64,000 nucleotides of DNA from Acidobacteriaceae bacterium KBS 146 (GTDB taxonomy: Bacteria > Acidobacteriota > Terriglobia > Terriglobales > Acidobacteriaceae). Positions within the stretch are counted from its first letter, which is position 1; each line of letters starts with the position of its first letter. The notes below the pieces were generated by a model. The model was not told the DNA's origin and did not search any database. It saw nothing but the letters and a program-made list of their open reading frames with translations. The translations under genes were made by a program, and so were the position numbers. Below are positions 25,484-33,741 of this stretch, in pieces. Location of the stretch: contig JHVA01000001.1 of NCBI GenBank assembly GCA_000688615.1, positions 2,976,001-3,040,000 on the forward strand. The letters are read 5' to 3'.

Positions 25484-27922
25484 ATGTTGCAAGAGTTGCG
25501 GTTTGCGATTCGGATGCTGATCAAGCGGCCAGGTTTCAGTCTGGTTGCAGCGTTGACGCTGGCTCTGGGGATTGGCGCGACTTCTGCGGTTTTCAGCCTG
25601 ATTCAGGGTGTCCTGCTCACCCCGCCCCCGTACCAGAAGCCGGAGCAACTGATGCTGATTCCGACGGTGCGCGCGGATGGGCAGAAGATGGACAGCCCGC
25701 GGGGCTGGGCGGCGCAGCAGTGGATGGATTGGGAGAAAGAAGCGAAATCATTCGACGGAATCGCTGCGTATAACTGGACTTTCAATTTCCTGATTCGCAA
25801 TGACGGCAGTCAGTCCATGCAGGGAATGATGGTGACGAAAGACTACTTTCAGGTGATGGGGCTGAGGCCGATGGCAGGGCGCAGCTTCGAGAAGTCAGAT
25901 TTCGGTCAAGGACCGGTAAAGACGATCCTGTTGGGTTATGAGTTTTGGCAGCGCGCGTTTGGCGGCGACGAACAGATTATTGGAAAGACGGTGCGCATTA
26001 GCCGGTGGCAGGTCTCGCCGACAGTGATCGGAGTGATGGAGCCAGGAGTGCGATTTTTGCCCTCGCCGGGTGCGGCGAAGGAGCCGAATTACGACGTCAA
26101 TGCGACGGTGGATTTCTGGGCGCCGACAGAGCCCGATCCCAAATATCTGAAAGCTCCGTATTGGAATGTGGTCGCGCGGCTGCGGGATAGTACGACTCCG
26201 CAACGGGCACAACAAGAACTGGCCGTGCTGGCCGCAAACGAGGCGCACACAGAAAAGCAGTTCGAAGGCTTCGTACCGCAAGTCGAGCCGGTAAGGGACG
26301 AAATGAACCGAGACGGGCGACGGATTCTCCTGCCGTTGCTGGGTGCGTCGGTTCTGGTGCTTTTGATTGCTTGTGGAAACGCAGCTGCGCTGCTGCTCGT
26401 GCGAGGACTGCAGAGACAGCAGGAATATGCGGTGCGATGCGCAATGGGATTGAGCCGCAAGGGCCTTCTAAGGCAGGTGTTAACCGAAAGCCTGCTGCTG
26501 GCGATGCTCGGCGGGGTGTTTGGCGTCGGACTGGCATTTGCCGCCGTAAAGCTGTTCAGGGTGATCGCGGGACATGCCGTTCCGCGGCTGGATGGAGTCA
26601 CCGCAGATTGGACCGTTCTCGCATCGGGGCTTGGGATGGCCGTGTTCGCCGCGTTTATTGCAGCTGTCTTCCCTGCGCTGCGGGCATTTCGTTTGGATCC
26701 GATGGCGGTACTGAAAAGTGCCGGGCCGAAAGGCACGGCGGGGTTAGGGGAGAGGCGATTGCTGACGGGCGTCACGATGCTCCAGACCTCGCTGACGTTG
26801 GCGCTGCTGGTGGGAGCAGGGTTGCTCATTCGTACGATGGTGAAGATCGCGCAGATGCCGTCCGGGTACAACACGAGTCGAATTTTGACGATGAGCGTGA
26901 CAGAGGTGCAAAGCCAGGCGACCTGGGGCAGCTTTCACCGGCAAGCACTGGAACGCGTTGCCGCGATTCCTGGCGTGCAGTACGCAGCGTTTGCCTGGGG
27001 AGTGCCGCTGACGGGAAACAATTGGCCAGCAACGTTGGAGATCGAAGGCCAGCCTCCGGCGGTGAAGGAGAGCGATAAGATCGCGCTTCCTTTACGTGCC
27101 GCAACGCCCGACTATTTCAAATTGATGGGATTACCGCTGATCGAAGGGCGGGAATTTCGATCGACCGATGATGAGAAGGCGTCCAAGATCGCCATCGTGA
27201 ACCAGGCATTTGCGGAGCGCTACTTTCCGCACAGTAGTGCGATCGGGCGAATGCTCTGGCCGAACGGGCAGCGAGATAAACCGGGCATAGTGATTGTCGG
27301 GGAGATCGCGAATGGGCGGACGGACGATTTGACGCAGAAGCCGTCGCCGGAGATCTATCTTCCGCTATGGCAAGCCCCCGCGTTTTCGAAACATCTGGTA
27401 GTACGGACAACGGCAGATCCGCGCGCCTTATTGGCTGCGGTGCAACGGGAGCTGCGCGCCGTGGATCCATCGGCAGCGATCGAAAACGTGAAGACGCTGG
27501 ATCAGATTCGCGACGAATCCCTGGCGCCCAGGACGTTCGCGATGCGACTGCTGGTGGGCTTTGCTGTGGTGGGAAGTGTACTGACGCTGGTGGGCATTTA
27601 CGGTGTGCTTTCGTTGTCAGTGGCTTCGCGACGCCAGGAGCTGGCAATTCGTAGTGCGCTGGGCGCGCAACGAAGGGACATTCGCAAGCTGGTCTTCGGC
27701 GAAGGATTCCGGCTGATAGCCGGTGGCGTGCTTGGAGGCATAGCGCTGGCGATGGTTTTGTCGCGGGTGCTGAGGTCTTTCCTCTTCGAGGTGCAGCCTG
27801 GCGATCCTGCGACGTTAATTATCGTGGGGGCGTTGTTCGTAGGGGTAGGGCTCCTGGCGTGCTGGATGCCAGTGCGGCGGGCGGGAGAGGTTGATCCACT
27901 CGAAGCATTACGGTACGAGTGA
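25484..27922 (+). CDS. Large MacB-like ABC permease (two FtsX domains), no adjacent regulator
   Basis: An 812-residue permease with the layout common in acidobacteria: an N-terminal span (FSLVAALTLALGIGATSAVF), a MacB-type periplasmic domain (about 45-260), a first FtsX domain (LLGASVLVLLIACGNAAALL and following spans), a second periplasmic domain, and a second FtsX domain near the C-terminus (LVGFAVVGSVLTLVGIYGVL) that ends VDPLEALRYE. The short N-terminal PadR-linked helical extension seen in the homologue at 42741-45410 is missing, and no PadR or ATPase gene adjoins it. Probably part of a MacB-like export or envelope mechanotransmission system. The 283 bases upstream show no gene. Confidence 0.9.
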   Translation: MLQELRFAIRMLIKRPGFSLVAALTLALGIGATSAVFSLIQGVLLTPPPYQKPEQLMLIPTVRADGQKMDSPRGWAAQQWMDWEKEAKSFDGIAAYNWTFNFLIRNDGSQSMQGMMVTKDYFQVMGLRPMAGRSFEKSDFGQGPVKTILLGYEFWQRAFGGDEQIIGKTVRISRWQVSPTVIGVMEPGVRFLPSPGAAKEPNYDVNATVDFWAPTEPDPKYLKAPYWNVVARLRDSTTPQRAQQELAVLAANEAHTEKQFEGFVPQVEPVRDEMNRDGRRILLPLLGASVLVLLIACGNAAALLLVRGLQRQQEYAVRCAMGLSRKGLLRQVLTESLLLAMLGGVFGVGLAFAAVKLFRVIAGHAVPRLDGVTADWTVLASGLGMAVFAAFIAAVFPALRAFRLDPMAVLKSAGPKGTAGLGERRLLTGVTMLQTSLTLALLVGAGLLIRTMVKIAQMPSGYNTSRILTMSVTEVQSQATWGSFHRQALERVAAIPGVQYAAFAWGVPLTGNNWPATLEIEGQPPAVKESDKIALPLRAATPDYFKLMGLPLIEGREFRSTDDEKASKIAIVNQAFAERYFPHSSAIGRMLWPNGQRDKPGIVIVGEIANGRTDDLTQKPSPEIYLPLWQAPAFSKHLVVRTTADPRALLAAVQRELRAVDPSAAIENVKTLDQIRDESLAPRTFAMRLLVGFAVVGSVLTLVGIYGVLSLSVASRRQELAIRSALGAQRRDIRKLVFGEGFRLIAGGVLGGIALAMVLSRVLRSFLFEVQPGDPATLIIVGALFVGVGLLACWMPVRRAGEVDPLEALRYE

Positions 27923-27941
27923 CGTTTTTGGCTTTACTTAG

Positions 27942-27959
27942 TGTGACACATGTGACACC
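27942..27959 (+). promoter_or_regulatory. Operator candidate of the YtrA-type operon
   Basis: Two tandem nonamers, TGTGACACA and TGTGACACC, lie back to back, and their junction forms the palindrome CACATGTG. They end eight bases before the GTG start of the GntR-type regulator gene, in the place expected for autoregulation. Confidence 0.5.
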
Positions 27960-27967
27960 ATGATTCG

Positions 27968-28378
27968 GTGTCGATCCTAAATCTGCGCCTATTACCCGGA
28001 ACCTCAATCTTTGAGCAAATGGTCACTGCGTCCATCAAGGCGATCGTGACTGGAGAATTCAAAGAAGGGCAACCCTTTCCGTCTGTTCGAACACTAGCCG
28101 CGGACTTCAAGATTCATCCAAACACAGCGCAGAAGGTGATCCAGCACCTTCTCCGAGAACGGTTCCTCGAAGGGCGCCCCGGCATTGGCACGGTGGTAGC
28201 GAAGCTTCCAACGCACGCTGCGGATAGCAAAGAGTTACTTCGCATCGAAGCAGACCGCTTTGTGGAGGAGGCGATAAGGCTCGGTGCCCGCCTCCCTGAA
28301 ACGATCCAGATCATCCGGGAGGCATGGACTGACGCCGCCCCAGTGCAAACCGAGGTGAGCCATGATCGTCGCAAATGA
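27968..28378 (+). CDS. GntR-family regulator, YtrA subfamily
   Basis: A 136-residue regulator read from GTG 27968. The N-terminal winged helix is typical: SIFEQMVTASIKAIVTGEFK, then GQPFPSVRTLAADFKIHPNT and VIQHLLRERFLEGRPGIGT. The C-terminal tail is only ~60 residues and helical, as in the YtrA subfamily that controls neighbouring ABC transporters. It overlaps the following ATPase gene by 17 bases, so both are translated from one mRNA. Likely a repressor of its own operon, responding to envelope stress or an antibiotic by analogy; the signal is unknown. Confidence 0.9.
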   Translation: MSILNLRLLPGTSIFEQMVTASIKAIVTGEFKEGQPFPSVRTLAADFKIHPNTAQKVIQHLLRERFLEGRPGIGTVVAKLPTHAADSKELLRIEADRFVEEAIRLGARLPETIQIIREAWTDAAPVQTEVSHDRRK

Positions 28379-29276
28379 ACTTCGAAAGCAATATGGGAAA
28401 CAGGAAGCCATCGAAGGGCTCACGTTTAGCGTGCCGGAAGGAAGCGCCTTCGCTTTGATCGGAGCGAACGGTGCCGGAAAGACCACCACCATCAAGATCC
28501 TGATGAACATTCTGCAGCCGTCGAGTGGCCATGCAACTATCTTCGGGGTTGATTCGCAGCGGCTCTCCGCGAACGAGTTCCAGAGAATCGGCTATGTTTC
28601 CGAGAACCAGCAGATGCCCCTCGCCCTGACTGTCGGGGAATATCTTGACTATTTGCGGCCGTTCTATCCGCGATGGGACAAGCCACTGGAGAGATCTCTT
28701 GTCCGGGAGCTCGGTCTGCCCGCGGATCGCAGGATCGGGGCCTTGTCGCACGGCATGCGCATGAAGATGGCGCTTGTTTCCGCTCTTCCGTTTCACCCCG
28801 ATCTGTTGGTTCTCGATGAGCCATTCAACGGGCTCGACGCGCTGGTCCGCGACGAGTTGATGGAGGGCATGATGGATCTCGCCGGAGAGATGACCATCTT
28901 CATCTCCTCGCATGACCTCAGCGAGATTGATTCCTTTGCAACAGAGGTTGCCTTTGTCGATCAGGGCCGACTTCTCTTTCAGGACTCGATGGAGACCCTC
29001 ATGGGTCGGTTTCGTGAGGTACAGATCGTTCTCGAAGGCGAGGCTCTCGTTCCAGGAAACATTCCTTCGGAATGGATCAACGTGAAGGCCATGGGAAGCG
29101 TCGTGAGTTTCGTCGACACGCGGTTCGCAGAAAGTACGATGAGTGGCCGCCTCAGCCCCTACTGGAGTCATATCCAGCGCGTAGAGACAAAGCCGTTGAG
29201 TCTACGTGCCATCTTCACGACCCTCGCCCGGGCCAGCCGTACCTCACAAAACAAAAACAGCGAGGTGTCCCTGTGA
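28362..29276 (+). CDS. ABC transporter ATP-binding protein (YtrB-like)
   Basis: A 304-residue ATPase. Walker A is GANGAGKTT near residue 35; YVSENQQMPLALTVGEYL gives the Q-loop; the signature is degenerate (LSHGMRMK instead of LSGGQ); Walker B is LLVLDEPFNGLD; the switch His is in IFISSHDLSEI. The degenerate signature is common among ATPases of YtrA-type operons. About 75 C-terminal residues follow. It is the second gene of a three-gene operon and its stop codon overlaps the GTG of the permease gene (GTGA). Confidence 0.93.
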   Translation: MIVANELRKQYGKQEAIEGLTFSVPEGSAFALIGANGAGKTTTIKILMNILQPSSGHATIFGVDSQRLSANEFQRIGYVSENQQMPLALTVGEYLDYLRPFYPRWDKPLERSLVRELGLPADRRIGALSHGMRMKMALVSALPFHPDLLVLDEPFNGLDALVRDELMEGMMDLAGEMTIFISSHDLSEIDSFATEVAFVDQGRLLFQDSMETLMGRFREVQIVLEGEALVPGNIPSEWINVKAMGSVVSFVDTRFAESTMSGRLSPYWSHIQRVETKPLSLRAIFTTLARASRTSQNKNSEVSL

Positions 29277-30838
29277 TCTTGCACATCATGAAGAAGGATC
29301 TCCGGTTGCTTTGGAAGATCGTCGTTCTTGTCGCGTCTGTCCAGATGGCTCTTACGCTGATGCTCCTCCATATCGATCACTCCCTAACGGCCAAAAACCC
29401 TTACGGGCTTCTTCTGCAGCTCATCCTGTTCATGGCCTTTCTTGGACGCGCAGTCCTGATCGTCATGTGCGTGCAACAGGATGCGATTCCAGGCGTCAAT
29501 CAGGATTGGCTCACGCGCCCCGTCAGCAGAATCGATCTGCTCCTCGCTAAGACGTGCTTCGTCATGCTGTTCGTACAAGGGCCAGTATTCTTGTCGGATT
29601 TTTTACAGGCGGTCGCGAACGGTGCTCCACTTGGCCTCGCATTCACTGCGTCCTTTACACGGACAATCTTCGTCACGCTAATCGTGACTCTGCCTTTCCT
29701 CGCATTCGGAGCACTTACCGAGAACCTTACCCAAGCCATCGCGGGAGCGGTCGTCTTCTTCCTCCTGCTGGCAGGCGGCCAGATGCTATTTGTCGGACTC
29801 AACGAGGGCCGCAGAATCCTCGAAGTAAGCCCGACCACCCTCACCGGGCTTGACTGGATGGCCGATGCGATCAGGCTGATCATCGCGTTCTCTGCTGTTG
29901 TGATCGTTCTTGCGCTCCAGTATTTCCGTAGAAAAACTCACCTCTCCCGTGTCGTACTGATCTCGGCTGCGTTCCTTTGTCTCTTCGCGCGTCTGCTGCC
30001 ATGGAACGTGGCGTTCGCTCTGCAGAAGGGCATCGCAGGTTCCTCGGACAATGCTGCCATCGTGCTGCGCTTTGACCCCTCTCGTGCTCCACGAGCAAAT
30101 TCTTCCGGAGTAAGCAGAGACGTTCTGCAAGGCCAGTTTGGCGGCACATCTGGGGATGCTGTCGTCTATCTGCCCGTCACAATCTCTGGACTGCCGAAAA
30201 GCAGCTTGCTGAAGACCGACCGCGTAGATGTGTCGATGAAGGTCCCAGGCGGCAAAGTTTTCCATCTCGGCGTCGGTGGTGACTTTCAACCTCTGCCTCA
30301 GGCGGAAAACGCCACGCCCACCTACTCCGCCATCTACCTGCCTGATGAACTCTACCGACGGTATAAAGACCTGCCGGTAGACCTTGAGATCGCGTACTCA
30401 GCCACGGAGATGACTCTCAGCGATGCGGGTGAAATGGATGCGCTGCATGGAACGAGGGAGTACGCATCCATTGGTCTTTGTACCAGCGGGATGAACAGCA
30501 GCGAATCCCAGATCAGTGTGCGGTGCCTTCAACCGGGAACAATTCCGCTCTGTACGTCGGCCCTGCTCAGGCGTTCCCGCTCGCCGACCGCGAACCCGGC
30601 AGTGCTCTCCTGCGCACCAAACTACGCTCCGGTTTATCCGGCAATGATCCCTGACGGAACGAGCCGTTTCACGGCAAATCTCCCATTTCGCGACCCCAAC
30701 GGAATAGGCCGGTACCCCATTCAGGGTCCGGATCTCGCACAATCCGTTATAGAAGTGAAGGTCTACAAGCCAGCCGCACACATACAACGTAGTCTCTCAA
30801 TCTCGAACATCAAGTTAGCAAATTGGTCTGCGCTGTGA
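29273..30838 (+). CDS. Permease partner of the YtrA-type ABC operon
   Basis: Start taken at GTG 29273 because it overlaps the ATPase stop as GTGA, the usual coupling signal; upstream frame is not coding. Of 521 residues, the first ~240 carry about six hydrophobic segments, including IVVLVASVQMALTLMLLHI and LLLQLILFMAFLGRAVLIVM. The C-terminal ~270 residues are mainly extracytoplasmic, beta-like and without membrane spans. It should form the transmembrane part of the transporter with the preceding ATPase. I do not recognise a narrower family; substrate unknown. Confidence 0.8.
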   Translation: MILHIMKKDLRLLWKIVVLVASVQMALTLMLLHIDHSLTAKNPYGLLLQLILFMAFLGRAVLIVMCVQQDAIPGVNQDWLTRPVSRIDLLLAKTCFVMLFVQGPVFLSDFLQAVANGAPLGLAFTASFTRTIFVTLIVTLPFLAFGALTENLTQAIAGAVVFFLLLAGGQMLFVGLNEGRRILEVSPTTLTGLDWMADAIRLIIAFSAVVIVLALQYFRRKTHLSRVVLISAAFLCLFARLLPWNVAFALQKGIAGSSDNAAIVLRFDPSRAPRANSSGVSRDVLQGQFGGTSGDAVVYLPVTISGLPKSSLLKTDRVDVSMKVPGGKVFHLGVGGDFQPLPQAENATPTYSAIYLPDELYRRYKDLPVDLEIAYSATEMTLSDAGEMDALHGTREYASIGLCTSGMNSSESQISVRCLQPGTIPLCTSALLRRSRSPTANPAVLSCAPNYAPVYPAMIPDGTSRFTANLPFRDPNGIGRYPIQGPDLAQSVIEVKVYKPAAHIQRSLSISNIKLANWSAL

Positions 30839-30940
30839 ACATGGTCGACGGCTCGAAGTAGATAACGATAACGCGCCTGTCGGACGTACCGGCGCCCGGA
30901 TCACTACCTCTCCAGCACTTCCCGCATCTCACACAACACA

Positions 30941-31852
30941 ATGGCCTTCCGACTACGTCGCCGAGCTCCTGCGCCGCCCCCCGCCTCAGCCGCCCAGAAG
31001 CACCTGGAGCGGCCGAGCGCACAAGACATCTACGAGCAGGTCGCCAACAATGCCCGGCAGGAGTTGGGACGTTCCGGAGTGTCGCTCTTTATCTCCGGCA
31101 TCGCCGGAGGGATCTTTATGGGGCTGTCGGGGATGGGAAACGCCATCGCCATCGCTCTGCTGACCCCTGCCGGAGCAGCTCCGTCGGCGATTACCCTGTT
31201 TATCGCCAAGATGTTCTATCCGCTGGGGTTTATCGCGGTCATCCTGGGCCGGTCCCAGCTTTTTACCGAGAACACCCTTTACCCGGTGGCCTTGGTTCTG
31301 GCGGAGAAGCAGCACGTCTGGAAGACGCTGAAGCTATGGACGATTGTTCTTGGGGCCAACGTTCTGGGTGCGGCCGCCTTTGCCGCCCTGGCCTCGTTCA
31401 CCCCCGCCCTTCGACCGGAGTTCGTCGACAAACTCTCATGGCTGGGCCTCGAAGCCGCCTCTCGTCCTTTGGCCTCCATCTTCTGGAGCGGCGTGGTTGG
31501 CGGCTGGATCATCGCCACGGTCGCCTGGCTGGTCTCCGGGTCCCACTCCATTACTGGATCGGTCATGATTATCTGGATGCTGGCCTTCGTAGTCGGCCTG
31601 GGACAGTTTGCCCACTGTATCGCGGGCAGCGGAGAGGTCCTGACCACGGTCTTCCTGGGTCACGCCGCCCCGATGGCCTTCCCGCGGTGGTTGCTGGGTG
31701 CGGTCGGCGGAAACATCTGCGGCGGCGTTGGCATGGTCACGCTGCTGGAGTACGGGCAGGTCGTCTACGGCGGCGACGCCGAGGCTGAGGCCCTTCCCGC
31801 AGCCCCGACAGATACGTCGATCCGGCCCAAAAACGAGGACAAAGAGGTCTGA
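30941..31852 (+). CDS. Formate/nitrite transporter (FNT) family channel
   Basis: A 303-residue membrane protein with six spans after a ~45-residue Pro/Ala-rich N-terminus. FNT features include SLFISGIAGGIFMGLSGMGN, then RSQLFTENTLYPV, and GQFAHCIAGSGEVL with the central His that gates anion passage. It probably forms a pentameric channel for formate, nitrite, hydrosulfide or another small monovalent anion; which one cannot be told. A ~30-residue polar C-terminus follows. Lies upstream of the ribosomal genes but with its own transcription unit. Confidence 0.93.
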   Translation: MAFRLRRRAPAPPPASAAQKHLERPSAQDIYEQVANNARQELGRSGVSLFISGIAGGIFMGLSGMGNAIAIALLTPAGAAPSAITLFIAKMFYPLGFIAVILGRSQLFTENTLYPVALVLAEKQHVWKTLKLWTIVLGANVLGAAAFAALASFTPALRPEFVDKLSWLGLEAASRPLASIFWSGVVGGWIIATVAWLVSGSHSITGSVMIIWMLAFVVGLGQFAHCIAGSGEVLTTVFLGHAAPMAFPRWLLGAVGGNICGGVGMVTLLEYGQVVYGGDAEAEALPAAPTDTSIRPKNEDKEV

Positions 31853-31888
31853 CATTCTAGAATTTGAGGGACTGCAATCGGGTATTCG

Positions 31889-31917
31889 TTGACCGTACCG
31901 GCAGAAAACGATACACT
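31889..31917 (+). promoter_or_regulatory. Promoter of rplU-rpmA
   Basis: TTGACC (31889-31894) and TACACT (31912-31917) are separated by exactly 17 bases. The next ~170 bases to the rplU start form an unusually long untranslated leader, a plausible place for ribosomal-protein autoregulation, though I recognise no known leader structure. Confidence 0.65.
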
Positions 31918-32090
31918 CATTAAGTTTGGCGCTGCAGCCAGAGTGTCTTAACTTCAGGGCAGCAGGTTTGGGCCGGAACATCGGTTCTGACTGGTCTACT
32001 GGATTACCTCCTCTGCAGCTGCCCCATGCAGCACAATTCATCAAGGAAGCGGTAAGCGCTCCCACAGGCGCGCTCTAGAGGTTTTTAGCT

Positions 32091-32411
32091 ATGTATGCAG
32101 TCATCCGCACCGGCGGTAAGCAGTACCGGGTCGCTCCCGGCGACACCCTGAAGATCGAGACCACGGCTCACCAGGACGGAAACGTTGAGTTCTCCGACGT
32201 TCTCGCCGTCTCCGGAGAGGCCGGCAAGTTCGAGGGCAACCTGAGCGGAGCCAAGGTGACCGCATCGGTCGTCGGCGAAGGCCGCGGCGACAAGATTCTC
32301 GTCTTCAAGCTGAAGCGCAAGAAGCAGTACAAGAAGATGCAGGGACATCGCCAGAACTACGTCGAGGTTAAGATCAACGACATCCTCGTCAACGGCAAGT
32401 CGCTCAAGTAA
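32091..32411 (+). CDS. rplU: 50S ribosomal protein L21
   Basis: A 106-residue protein with the L21 opening MYAVIRTGGKQYRVAPGD, followed by KILVFKLKRKKQYKKMQGHR with the C-terminal conserved GHRQ motif, and ending in the KINDIL segment. It binds 23S rRNA in the large subunit. First gene of the rplU-rpmA pair, with AGAGG nine bases before the ATG. Confidence 0.99.
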   Translation: MYAVIRTGGKQYRVAPGDTLKIETTAHQDGNVEFSDVLAVSGEAGKFEGNLSGAKVTASVVGEGRGDKILVFKLKRKKQYKKMQGHRQNYVEVKINDILVNGKSLK

Positions 32412-32509
32412 CCACCGTAAGCTGAATTACCGGTTACGCAAAAATTTAGATTTTCAAGCGCGAGGTTCTTTGAAGGTTCAAGAGAACGGCGCAAAAAGAG
32501 GCAATCGAA

Positions 32510-32773
32510 ATGGCACATAAAAAAGGTTTAGGTTCTTCTAAAAACGGGCGCGACTCCAACGCGCAGCGTCTTGGCGTGAAGCGCTTCTCCGGCCAGACGG
32601 TCACCGGCGGCTCCATCCTGGTTCGTCAGCGTGGAACCCCGCTCAAGCCCGGCCTGAACGTTGGCCGCGGTAAGGATGACACCTTGTTCGCCAAGATCGA
32701 CGGTGTGGTTCGCTTCCAGGACCGTGGCCAGCATGGCCGCTTCGTCTCGATCGATCCTGTCGCCGTCGCGTAG
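32510..32773 (+). CDS. rpmA: 50S ribosomal protein L27
   Basis: An 87-residue L27 beginning [20 protein letters not shown], with the N-terminal basic tail that reaches the peptidyl transferase centre, and [20 protein letters not shown] in the middle. It lacks the cleavable N-terminal extension found in Firmicutes. Follows rplU by 98 bases in one operon that ends at the terminator at 32799. Confidence 0.99.
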   Translation: MAHKKGLGSSKNGRDSNAQRLGVKRFSGQTVTGGSILVRQRGTPLKPGLNVGRGKDDTLFAKIDGVVRFQDRGQHGRFVSIDPVAVA

Positions 32774-32798
32774 ATCTCTGTTTCTATCAGCTCAGTAG

Positions 32799-32822
32799 AG
32801 CCCTGCCTCGGCAGGGCTTTTG
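32799..32822 (+). terminator. Rho-independent terminator of rplU-rpmA
   Basis: AGCCCTGCC pairs perfectly with GGCAGGGCT and is followed by TTTT. It lies 26 bases after the rpmA stop codon. Confidence 0.9.
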
Positions 32823-32879
32823 CTGTTTGCGCTTTCAAACCCTCTCCCTGGCTCGGGCCCGCGAGTCGGCCCGGAGCGC

Positions 32880-33090
32880 TGGGGCACACCTGCACGGTCC
32901 TTCCGGTCCGGGCGGCCTCGTAGATGGCCTCGATTACACGGTGGTCCTGCAGGCCCTCTTCTCCCTGAGTGTGCCTGGGGCTGCATGGGAGTCCGCGTGT
33001 GACACCGAAGAGGTGCTCAGGGTGGCTATGGCTGCCGAAGTGGAGGCATTGAAGAGGAAGCTGCGACGGGAGCAATGCGATGCGGAGTGA
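32880..33090 (-). pseudogene. Remnant of a Gfo/Idh/MocA oxidoreductase C-terminus
   Basis: On the minus strand 32887-32965 read GEEGLQDHRVIEAIYEAA then RTGRTVQV, the characteristic last helix of Gfo/Idh/MocA sugar oxidoreductases of the glucose-fructose oxidoreductase branch. Just upstream, HFGSHSHPEHLFGV and SPRHTQ are a weak continuation. The Rossmann domain and catalytic region are absent, and there is no plausible start. The 430-base gap between rpmA and ruvX therefore seems to hold a decayed gene end. Apart from this and the rpmA terminator I see nothing in the gap. Confidence 0.5.
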
Positions 33091-33203
33091 TGCAGGGACC
33101 GTTGTCACTCCGGGCAAAATAGCCTTTATACGCGACGGCGACCGGCTTTTCTTTTTTCGTCCCAAACAATCGTTGTCATCAGATTCTTGCAGTCAACCGG
33201 GGT

Positions 33204-33653
33204 TCATCCTGTTTGGTCCGGTTCCGGTTTTCTCTGCTCGCTGGCCTGCATCCAGTCGCGCAGAATAACGACGGCGGCAAACTGGTCGATCACATATTTG
33301 CGACCCTGGCGATCGTATCCGGCTTCATCGAGCATCTCGTGAGCTGCGACCGAGCTTAATCGCTCGTCCCAGAGCTGAACAGGCAAACCCGAACGTTCGC
33401 GCAGATCCTCCGCAAACTCATGGACCTTCGCGGCCCATGGGCTGATGTCCCCTGACATGTGGAGGGGGTTGCCGACGACAATGTGCTTGACGTCATGCTT
33501 GCGAATCAGCCGTAACAGGCTGCGCAGGTCTTCGCCGCGACCCTTACGCCAGAGGGTAAGGAGTGGCTGCGCCGTATAGCCGAGCGGGTCGGAGAGAGCC
33601 ACGCCCACCCGCACCTTTCCGACATCCAGCGCCATCACCCGACCTTCAGCCAT
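33204..33653 (-). CDS. ruvX: RuvX/YqgF-type Holliday junction resolvase-like nuclease
   Basis: A 149-residue RNase H-fold protein. The N-terminus MALDVGKVRVGVALSDPLG carries the first catalytic Asp. VVGNPLHMSG is the second strand, with the Pro-Leu segment of the family. QLWDERLSSVAAHEML gives the conserved Asp-Glu-Arg-Leu-(S/T)-(S/T). The product is linked with 16S rRNA 5'-end processing and possibly junction resolution. It lies 88 bases downstream of the EF-P gene on the same strand and may share its transcript. Confidence 0.93.
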   Translation of the reverse strand: MAEGRVMALDVGKVRVGVALSDPLGYTAQPLLTLWRKGRGEDLRSLLRLIRKHDVKHIVVGNPLHMSGDISPWAAKVHEFAEDLRERSGLPVQLWDERLSSVAAHEMLDEAGYDRQGRKYVIDQFAAVVILRDWMQASEQRKPEPDQTG

Positions 33654-33741
33654 GCGGCTAGTCTACCGTCGGGCCAGTACTCCTTCTTGAGAAAAGGACG
33701 TACGGGTCTTTATGAAGGAGAAGCATGATTCGTCAGGGTTG

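Noticed and set aside
33000..33080. Twin-arginine-like SRRSFLFNASTSAAIATL in another frame next to the oxidoreductase remnant
   Set aside because: It could be the Tat leader of an internally deleted Gfo/Idh/MocA gene, but no start codon fits and the remnant's own frame reads plausibly through this stretch, so it is probably coincidence.
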